Assembly: GCA_002104985.1 (NCBI GenBank) | Contig: MCGO01000353.1 | Span: forward strand, 1 to 27,761 | Direction: 5' to 3' | Length of the DNA: 27,761 nucleotides | Origin: Rhizoclosmatium globosum | Lineage: Eukaryota; Chytridiomycota; Chytridiomycetes; Chytridiales; Chytriomycetaceae | Shown here: piece after piece, positions 19,583-27,761 of the stretch | Position numbering within the stretch: position 1 is the stretch's first letter | Layout: every line of letters begins with the position of its first letter | The notes under the pieces: generated by a model | Database searches by the model: none | Seen by the model: the letters and a program-made list of their open reading frames with translations, nothing else | Told to the model about the DNA's origin: nothing | Position numbers and translations under genes: made by a program

Positions 19583-19590
19583 TATAAGAG
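19583..19590 (+). promoter_or_regulatory. TATA-like element (TATAAGAG) before the 303-aa gene
   Basis: GGTATAAGAGG lies 49-56 nt upstream of the ATG at 19639 and is the only TATA-like sequence in the 236-nt gap. The ATG has purines in a favourable context (AACATGA). Spacing fits a short 5' leader. Confidence 0.45.
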
Positions 19591-19638
19591 GGGAGTAAGT
19601 TTCCTCTCCAGAAACCACAAACAGCCCAAAAAAACAAC

Positions 19639-20550
19639 ATGAATCCTCTTGAACAGACACTCCAAGGCAAGCAAGCACCAAGTCAAGTTCAGGCTATCCA
19701 GACTTCCCAGACTTCCGAGACTTCCCAGACTTTCCAGACTCCCAAGACTTCCATCGCTCCAAAGGCTCTCGAGGTGCCAGAAATCAAGCTCGATCAAATC
19801 CCGGAATACCGTTTCCACCATAAGCGCCCTGTCATTAATACGCAAGAAGTTGTAGTAAAATCTCTGGACCTCCTCGCTGATGGTGCCGACCCAGCTCTTG
19901 TCTCCCTTGGCTTAGCGTTTGGGTACACCGGAACTACGGATGTGCCTACCAACCTCTTGTACGACTTTGTTCCAGTCTTTTTTGCCATGCACGCCACACT
20001 TTGCTACGTCTTTCTTGAATGGTTTGGCAAGCAAATTGATCTTCAATCGGAGGAAGACAACCGCCTTGTGGAATACTTCCGTTCTTGTTTCCTGGTTGAC
20101 TGCCAAGATGGTATTGCAGTGGCGGCAAAGCATCTTGCAGAGGGTATGAGCAATTCGAAGTGCCCGCGTCCACTTGTTTTGAACTGGGAATCCTTGGCAA
20201 AACTTACGCCTGACGAAGTCGTCGCCATTATTTATTCTTTCGCGTTTATTGACAGACACAAGCTTCAATGGGAGTTCTGCATTGCATACGTCAAGGCAAA
20301 GGAAGGTATTCTGGACATCTCGCTGGAAGGAGGATCAGACGACTTGCATATTACCGAATCTCTCCAAAACTTGCTCAACCCAATCTTTTATGACTTTGTC
20401 CCTGGTATGATTGAACGCGTCACCCAGCACCAATATGAAACCTTTGTGGTGCCGTACATTGGATTATTGGACAATCAACACGGTCTGGAGGAGTGGATGC
20501 GTCGCCCACAGACCGTCGATTGGAAATTTGGACTCGGTTGGAGAGGCTGA
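19639..20550 (+). CDS. Unrecognised 303-aa protein with Thr/Ser/Gln repeat leader
   Basis: Single exon of 303 codons from MNPLEQTLQGKQ. Residues about 22-42 are a low-complexity run of QTS/ETS/QTF triplets from a 9-bp DNA repeat (CAGACTTCC). From about residue 57 there is a compact helical domain (KSLDLLADGADPALVSLGLAF, DFVPVFFAMHATLCYVFLEW, LTPDEVVAIIYSFAFIDR, TESLQNLLNPIFYDFVPGM) ending WKFGLGWRG. No signal peptide, transmembrane segment or catalytic motif is evident; the hydrophobic FVPVFFAMHATLCYVFLEWF is probably a buried helix. Its TATA-like promoter and lack of introns are shared in style with the 399-aa gene just upstream. Function unknown. Confidence 0.7.
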   Translation: MNPLEQTLQGKQAPSQVQAIQTSQTSETSQTFQTPKTSIAPKALEVPEIKLDQIPEYRFHHKRPVINTQEVVVKSLDLLADGADPALVSLGLAFGYTGTTDVPTNLLYDFVPVFFAMHATLCYVFLEWFGKQIDLQSEEDNRLVEYFRSCFLVDCQDGIAVAAKHLAEGMSNSKCPRPLVLNWESLAKLTPDEVVAIIYSFAFIDRHKLQWEFCIAYVKAKEGILDISLEGGSDDLHITESLQNLLNPIFYDFVPGMIERVTQHQYETFVVPYIGLLDNQHGLEEWMRRPQTVDWKFGLGWRG

Positions 20551-20700
20551 AGGAATCAAAAAGTGATATGAATCTTTGTTTCTTTTGTTATTATTCTTAT
20601 AGTGTCATTTAATACAAAATTATTGACCAAAAAACGTTTGTTTGTGTCCGGGAATTCGAAGGGAGGGTAGCGAACAGATCGAAAAGTTGAAAGAAACTAG

Positions 20701-20941
20701 ATGGAGGCGGCATTAGAGTGTGAGCGCAGCGACCATCAAACTTTCAACAATTGCAAGAGGAAGCTGTATTCTCAAATCCAGAAGCAAGAGACTTCCTAGT
20801 TCATACGACGTTGAAGACGCGAAGCTGAAGAGATCCTAGCACCATTTGCAAGAAGCCAGGGAGTGGATTGACGCAAAGCAATCCAAAGTCATGGAATTCC
20901 TTCGTATTGAACTGGGACGGCTCAACCTCAGCTTCTCTTGA
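20701..20941 (+). CDS. Possible small coiled-coil-like protein, 56 aa, three exons
   Basis: Exons 20701-20717, 20758-20809 and 20840-20941 join in phase with introns of 40 and 30 nt (donors GTGTGA and GTTGAA, both weak). The product starts MEAALEGSCILKSRSKR and ends in a helical segment (LQEAREWIDAKQSKVMEF then LRIELGRLNLSFS). Unspliced, the region has in-frame stops. A degenerate gene is an equal possibility. Bases 20942-21390 hold a further open stretch (21014-21199, NQAFGNNSVHGVLGF) without a usable start, otherwise nothing I can support. Confidence 0.3.
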
Positions 20942-21390
20942 TTCTCATACAGAGAGCTAAAAATGAGACTGAAGATCAAGTTGAGCAACTGAAATCGAAT
21001 ATGTGATATTGTGAATCAGGCCTTTGGCAACAACAGTGTTCATGGTGTTTTAGGCTTCAGAGGCACCAAGGAACTTCGAAATGAATTCAGGAAACAAGAT
21101 GGATGTGTTTATGGCTTGAAACTTTTCATATTTGAGCCTCCATCATCATCACAGGCATTAAACGCATGCCCAATGAGCAAAAACTCAAAAGAAGTTTGAC
21201 GTGTCACGTTAAGCTACAGCTCGCCCGTAAAATCAACCAAATTATTGAGACCTCACACTCTTTTTCAATATACGGACGTTGGCACTTCAATCATTTTTCA
21301 AACTACGTGAATTATTAGTCTCTGAAACGCCTAGGTCTTTCCTGTGTCTTTCCTGTTCTGAGGCGTAATCTTTCAAAAGAGTATCAAAAA

Positions 21391-21776
21391 ATGAACCGTT
21401 TTGTGTCAAAAGGAAGCGTGGTGGGCGAAGAAGAAGTGCTAGATCCAAATCAGGACAATACCCCAGTAGCACCGTACGTACCACCAGACAACCGAACCCT
21501 GTATGAGAGACTTCAAATCAACAAGTTGAAGAAGGAGGAAGAGTTTGCAGAGAAGACAAAGCTGGGTGAGTTTTTGAGGTTTCTAGTTCTGTTGTTGGGT
21601 TGGGTTTTTCGAATGGAGCTGCGCATCTGTCTTGTTCTCTGTACAGTTAACAGAGACATGCACTATGTATTCCTAAAAGCCTTCTTTGGGTCCTGGGAGC
21701 GGGGGGGATGCAAGCACCAAATACTAACACACACGCACTCTCTCACTCTCAAACAGCAAACCTGATCAAAAACTAA
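21391..21776 (+). CDS. PSME3IP1/NIP30-type protein, truncated at the satellite
   Basis: Exon 1 (21391-21565) encodes MNRFVSKGS, then PDNRTLYERLQINKLKKEEE and FAEKTKL. The RFVS start, the LYERLQ box and the following Lys/Glu-rich helix are the hallmark of the NIP30/FAM192A (PSME3-interacting protein) N-terminal domain, found in nuclear proteins that bind the PA28-gamma proteasome activator. A GTGAGT donor follows. The best acceptor is at 21756, after a perfect TACTAAC and a pyrimidine tract; it continues in phase as ANLIKN, matching the family's KN-x-[IV]-[RK], then meets TAA at 21774-21776. The domain normally continues (L-D-x-D-E and beyond), so the frame ends inside it, 24 bp before the satellite starts. 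The intron (191 nt) is the longest in the window. The product would be about 64 aa, probably non-functional. Confidence 0.65.
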
Positions 21777-21800
21777 GGCACCAGCAAACCCTCTTGGACT

Positions 21801-24800
21801 GCTTTTTGGAATCCAATTGGAGTGTTTGGGAGCTGTTTAAATGGTTCTGCTCAATTTTACAGAGCTATTGAACAACACCCAAAGTGAGTAGCAACATACC
21901 AAGTTGCTGAATCATACTACCAAGATGATGTGGCTGAATTGTGGAGCTTTTCGGAATCCAATTGGAGTGTTTGGGAGCTGTTTAAATGGTTCTGCTCAAT
22001 TTTACAGAGCTATTGAACAACACCCAAAGTGAGTAGCAACATACCAAGTTGCTGAATCATACTACCAAGATGATGTGGCTGAATTGTGGAGCTTTTCGGA
22101 ATCCAATTGGAGTGTTTGGGAGCTGTTTAAATGGTTCTGCTCAATTTTACAGAGCTATTGAACAACACCCAAAGTGAGTCGCAACATACCAAGTTGCTGA
22201 ATCATACTACCAAGATGATGTGGCTGAATTGTGGAGCTTTCGGAATCCAATTGGAGTGTTTGGGAGCTGTTTAAATGGTTCTGCTCAATTTTACAGAGCT
22301 ATTGAACAACACCCAAAGTGAGTCGCAACATACCAAGTTGCTGAATCATACTACCAAGATGATGTGGCTGAATTGTGGAGCTTTTCGGAATCCAATTGGA
22401 GTGTTTGGGAGCTGTTTAAATGGTTCTGCTCAATTTTACAGAGCTATTGAACAACACCCAAAGTGAGTCGCAACATACCAAGTTGCTGAATCATACTACC
22501 AAGATGATGTGGCTGAATTGTGGAGCTTTTCGGAATCCAATTGGAGTGTTTGGAGCTGTTTAAATGGTTCTGCTCAATTTTACAGAGCTATTGAACAACA
22601 CCCAAAGTGAGTCGCAACATACCAAGTTGCTGAATCATACTACCAAGATGATGTGGCTGAATTGTGGAGCTTTCGGAATCCAATTGGAGTGTTTGGGAGC
22701 TGTTTAAATGGTTCTGCTCAATTTTACAGAGCTATTGAACAACACCCAAAGTGAGTCGCAACATACCAAGTTGCTGAATCATACTACCAAGATGATGTGG
22801 CTGAATTGTGGAGCTTTTCGGAATCCAATTGGAGTGTTTGGGAGCTGTTTAAATGGTTCTGCTCAATTTTACAGAGCTATTGAACAACACCCAAAGTGAG
22901 TCGCAACATACCAAGTTGCTGAATCATACTACCAAGATGATGTGGCTGAATTGTGGAGCTTTTCGGAATCCAATTGGAGTGTTTGGGAGCTGTTTAAATG
23001 GTTCTGCTCAATTTTACAGAGCTATTGAACAACACCCAAAGTGAGTCGCAACATACCAAGTTGCTGAATCATACTACCAAGATGATGTGGCTGAATTGTG
23101 GAGCTTTTCGGAATCCAATTGGAGTGTTTGGGAGCTGTTTAAATGGTTCTGCTCAATTTTACAGAGCTATTGAACAACACCCAAAGTGAGTCGCAACATA
23201 CCAAGTTGCTGAATCATACTACCAAGATGATGTGGCTGAATTGTGGAGCTTTTCGGAATCCAATTGGAGTGTTTGGGAGCTGTTTAAATGGTTCTGCTCA
23301 ATTTTACAGAGCTATTGAACAACACCCAAAGTGAGTCGCAACATACCAAGTTGCTGAATCATACTACCAAGATGATGTGGCTGAATTGTGGAGCTTTTCG
23401 GAATCCAATTGGAGTGTTTGGGAGCTGTTTAAATGGTTCTGCTCAATTTTACAGAGCTATTGAACAACACCCAAAGTGAGTCGCAACATACCAAGTTGCT
23501 GAATCATACTACCAAGATGATGTGGCTGAATTGTGGAGCTTTCGGAATCCAATTGGAGTGTTTGGGAGCTGTTTAAATGGTTCTGCTCAATTTTACAGAG
23601 CTATTGAACAACACCCAAAGTGAGTCGCAACATACCAAGTTGCTGAATCATACTACCAAGATGATGTGGCTGAATTGTGGAGCTTTTCGGAATCCAATTG
23701 GAGTGTTTGGGAGCTGTTTAAATGGTTCTGCTCAATTTTACAGAGCTATTGACAACACCCAAAGTGAGTCGCAACATACCAAGTTGCTGAATCATACTAC
23801 CAAGATGATGTGCTGAATTGTGGAGCTTTTCGGAATCCAATTGGAGTGTTTGGGAGCTGTTTAAATGGTTCTGCTCAATTTTACAGAGCTATTGAACAAT
23901 ACCCAAAGTGAGTCGCAACATACCAAGTTGCTGAATCATACTACCAAGATGATGGGTGAATTGTGGAGCTTTTCGGAATCCAATTGGAGTGTTTGGGAGC
24001 TGTTTAAATGGTTCTGCTCAATTTTACAGAGCTATTGAACAACACCCAAAGTGAGTCGCAACATACCAAGTTGCTGAATCATACTACCAAGATGATGTGG
24101 CTGAATTGTGGAGCTTTTCGGAATCCAATTGGAGTGTTTGGGAGCTGTTTAAATGGTTCTGCTCAATTTTACAGAGCTATTGAACAACACCCAAAGTGAG
24201 TCGCAACATACCAAGTTGCTGAATCATACTACCAAGATGATGTGGCTGAATTGTGGAGCTTTTCGGAATCCAATTGGAGTGTTTGGGAGCTGTTTAAATG
24301 GTTCTGCTCAATTTTACAGAGCTATTGAACAACCCCAAAGTGAGTCGCAACATACCAAGTTGCTGAATCATACTACCAAGATGATGTGGCTGAATTGTGG
24401 AGCTTTTCGGAATCCAATTGGAGTGTTTGGGAGCTGTTTAAATGGTTCTGCTCAATTTTACAGAGCTATTGAACAACACCCAAAGTGAGTCGCAACATAC
24501 CAAGTTGCTGAATCATACTACCAAGATGATGTGGCTGAATTGTGGAGCTTTTCGGAATCCAATTGGAGTGTTTGGGAGCTGTTTAAATGGTTCTGCTCAA
24601 TTTTACAGAGCTATTGAACAACACCCAAAGTGAGTCGCAACATACCAAGTTGCTGAATCATACTACCAAGATGATGTGGCTGAATTGTGGAGCTTTTCGG
24701 AATCCAATTGGAGTGTTTGGGAGCTGTTTAAATGGTTCTGCTCAATTTTACAGAGCTATTGAACAACACCCAAAGTGAGTCGCAACATACCAAGTTGCTG

Positions 24801-27761
24801 AATCATACTACCAAGATGATGTGGCTGAATTGTGGAGCTTTTCGGAATCCAATTGGAGTGTTTGGGAGCTGTTTAAATGGTTCTGCTCAATTTTACAGAG
24901 CTATTGAACAACACCCAAAGTGAGTCGCAACATACCAAGTTGCTGAATCATACTACCAAGATGATGTGGCTGAATTGTGGAGCTTTTCGGAATCCAATTG
25001 GAGTGTTTGGGAGCTGTTTAAATGGTTCTGCTCAATTTTACAGAGCTATTGAACAACACCCAAAGTGAGTCGCAACATACCAAGTTGCTGAATCATACTA
25101 CCAAGATGATGTGGCTGAATTGTGGAGCTTTTCGGAATCCAATTGGAGTGTTTGGGAGCTGTTTAAATGGTTCTGCTCAATTTTACAGAGCTATTGAACA
25201 ACACCCAAAGTGAGTCGCAACATACCAAGTTGCTGAATCATACTACCAAGATGATGTGGCTGAATTGTGGAGCTTTTCGGAATCCAATTGGAGTGTTTGG
25301 GAGCTGTTTAAATGGTTCTGCTCAATTTTACAGAGCTATTGAACAACACCCAAAGTGAGTCGCAACATACCAAGTTGCTGAATCATACTACCAAGATGAT
25401 GTGGCTGAATTGTGGAGCTTTTCGGAATCCAATTGGAGTGTTTGGGAGCTGTTTAAATGGTTCTGCTCAATTTTACAGAGCTATTGAACAACACCCAAAG
25501 TGAGTCGCAACATACCAAGTTGCTGAATCATACTACCAAGATGATGTGGCTGAATTGTGGAGCTTTTCGGAATCCAATTGGAGTGTTTGGGAGCTGTTTA
25601 AATGGTTCTGCTCAATTTTACAGAGCTATTGAACAACACCCAAAGTGAGTCGCAACATACCAAGTTGCTGAATCATACTACCAAGATGATGTGGCTGAAT
25701 TGTGGAGCTTTTCGGAATCCAATTGGAGTGTTTGGGAGCTGTTTAAATGGTTCTGCTCAATTTTACAGAGCTATTGAACAACACCCAAAGTGAGTCGCAA
25801 CATACCAAGTTGCTGAATCATACTACCAAGATGATGTGGCTGAATTGTGGAGCTTTTCGGAATCCAATTGGAGTGTTTGGGAGCTGTTTAAATGGTTCTG
25901 CTCAATTTTACAGAGCTATTGAACAACACCCAAAGTGAGTCGCAACATACCAAGTTGCTGAATTATACTACCAAGATGATGTGGCTGAATTGTGGAGCTT
26001 TTCGGAATCCAATTGGAGTGTTTGGGAGCTGTTTAAATGGTTCTGCTCAATTTTACAGAGCTATTGAACAACACCCAAAGTGAGTCGCAACATACCAAGT
26101 TGCTGAATCATACTACCAAGATGATGTGGCTGAATTGTGGAGCTTTTCGGAATCCAATTGGAGTGTTTGGGAGCTGTTTAAATGGTTCTGCTCAATTTTA
26201 CAGAGCTATTGAACAACACCCAAAGTGAGTCGCAACATACCAAGTTGCTGAATCATACTACCAAGATGATGTGGCTGAATTGTGGAGCTTTTCGGAATCC
26301 AATTGGAGTGTTTGGGAGCTGTTTAAATGGTTCTGCTCAATTTTACAGAGCTATTGAACAACACCCAAAGTGAGTCGCAACATACCAAGTTGCTGAATCA
26401 TACTACCAAGATGATGTGGCTGAATTGTGGAGCTTTTCGGAATCCAATTGGAGTGTTTGGGAGCTGTTTAAATGGTTCTGCTCAATTTTACAGAGCTATT
26501 GAACAACACCCAAAGTGAGTCGCAACATACCAAGTTGCTGAATTATACTACCAAGATGATGTGGCTGAATTGTGGAGCTTTTCGGAATCCAATTGGAGTG
26601 TTTGGGAGCTGTTTAAATGGTTCTGCTCAATTTTACAGAGCTATTGAACAACACCCAAAGTGAGTCGCAACATACCAAGTTGCTGAATCATACTACCAAG
26701 ATGATGTGGCTGAATTGTGGAGCTTTTCGGAATCCAATTGGAGTGTTTGGGAGCTGTTTTAAATGGTTCTGCTCAATTTTACAGAGCTATTGAACAACAC
26801 CCAAAGTGAGTCGCAACATACCAAGTTGCTGAATCATACTACCAAGATGATGTGGCTGAATTGGTGGAGCTTTTCGGAATCCAATTGGAGTGTTTGGGAG
26901 CTGTTTAAATGGTTCTGCTCAATTTTACAGAGCTATTGAACAACACCCAAAGTGAGTCGCAACATACCAAGTTGCTGAATCATACTACCAAGATGATGTG
27001 GCTGAATTGTGGAGCTTTTCGGAATCCAATTGGAGTGTTTGGGAGCTGTTTAAATGGTTCTGCTCAATTTTACAGAGCTATTGAACAACACCCAAAGTGA
27101 GTCGCAACATACCAAGTGCTGAATCATACTACCAAGATGATGTGGCTGAATTGTGGAGCTTTTCGGAATCCAATTGGAGTGTTTGGGAGCTGTTTAAATG
27201 GTTCTGCTCAATTTTACAGAGCTATTGAACAACACCCAAAGTGAGTCGCAACATACCAAGTTGCTGAATCATACTACCAAGATGATGTGGCTGAATTGTG
27301 GAGCTTTTCGGAATCCAATTGGAGTGTTTGGGAGCTGTTTAAATGGTTCTGCTCAATTTTACAGAGCTATTGAACAACACCCAAAGTGAGTCGCAACATA
27401 CCAAGTTGCTGAATCATACTACCAAGATGATGTGGCTGAATTGTGGAGCTTTTCGGAATCCAATTGGAGTGTTTGGGAGCTGTTTAAATGGTTCTGCTCA
27501 ATTTTACAGAGCTATTGAACAACACCCCAAAGTGATCGCAACATACCAAGTTGCTGAATCATACTACCAAGATGATGTGGCTGAATTGTGGAGCTTTTCG
27601 GAATCCAATTGGAGTGTTTGGGAGCTGTTTAAATGGTTCTGCTCAATTTTACAGAGCTATTGAACAACACCCAAAGTGAGTCGCAACATACCAAGTTGCT
27701 GAATACTACCAAGATGATGTGGCTGAATTGTGGAGCTTTCGGAATCCAATTGGAGTGTTTG
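21801..27761. repeat. Right 145-bp satellite array, about 41 copies
   Basis: The array begins at GCTTTTTGGAATCC and runs to the window end, with a 145-bp period. Copies are nearly identical. Differences are mostly single-base indels, for instance GCTTTCGG for GCTTTTCGG, and a few shared substitutions: GAGTAGC in the two leftmost copies against GAGTCGC elsewhere, and AATTATAC at 25964 and 26544. The period is close to the length of nucleosomal DNA, as in many centromeric or heterochromatic satellites. Each unit contains TTTTACAG, 21 bases, then GTGAGT, an acceptor-donor arrangement. Overlapping 63-codon frames recur in every unit but are not regarded as genes. Confidence 0.98.

Noticed and set aside
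20942..21390. Plus-strand open segment 21014-21199 as a separate gene
   Set aside because: It lacks an ATG start and I could not join it in phase to an upstream exon.
21839..27663. Dozens of identical 63-codon plus-strand ORFs (MVLLNFTELLNN...) in the satellite
   Set aside because: They arise from the 145-bp period and overlap from one unit to the next in different frames; no independent coding signal exists.
1..27761. tRNA, rRNA or transposase/reverse transcriptase genes
   Set aside because: I found no tRNA B-box-like stem sequences, no rRNA landmarks and no recognisable transposase or reverse transcriptase motifs in any frame.

Overview
The window is nuclear DNA from a compact, gene-dense eukaryotic genome. 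Almost every multi-exon gene can be spliced by hand with introns of about 30-110 nt. Donors are mostly GTGAGT/GTAAGT-like, acceptors are YAG, several introns carry CTAAC-type branch motif candidates (one perfect TACTAAC), and AATAAA signals lie just after stop codons. All three stop codons are used as stops, so no code reassignment is needed. I see no bacterial operons, ribosome-binding sites, rRNA, tRNA or CRISPR. Only two proteins were placed in a known family with reasonable confidence (a NYN-domain ribonuclease and a PSME3IP1/NIP30-type protein); two more carry zinc-finger-like motifs. The rest are unrecognised, which suggests a divergent protist or early-branching fungus-like lineage, but I cannot name the organism.

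Layout. 1-320: decayed end of a 145-bp satellite array. 520-5207: four genes, one on the minus strand (520-1466) and three on the plus strand (1674-1951, 2327-3319, 3465-5207); the third encodes a RanBP2-like zinc finger with a Gln-rich tail. 5430-8162: tandem array of a 699-bp unit (3.9 copies) carrying a small minus-strand ORF. 8393-14629: three minus-strand genes, including a 17-exon gene for about 784 aa and a coiled-coil gene with an internal 157-bp tandem duplication. 14630-16568: gene-poor, with an (AACC)n tract, a pair of palindromic repeats and a perfect 70-bp x 12 array. 16639-17355: NYN-domain nuclease. 18203-20550: two single-exon plus-strand genes. 20701-21776: a small uncertain gene and a PSME3IP1/NIP30-type gene whose reading frame stops inside the conserved domain, 24 bp before the next array. 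21801-27761: about 41 copies of the same 145-bp satellite, same orientation as at the left end.

The genes do not form a visible pathway. The clearest theme is repeat-driven structure: four tandem repeat families (145, 699, 157 and 70 bp) each touch or contain coding sequence or splice signals. All exon models are manual: they keep frame and use GT-AG, but no transcript evidence was available.
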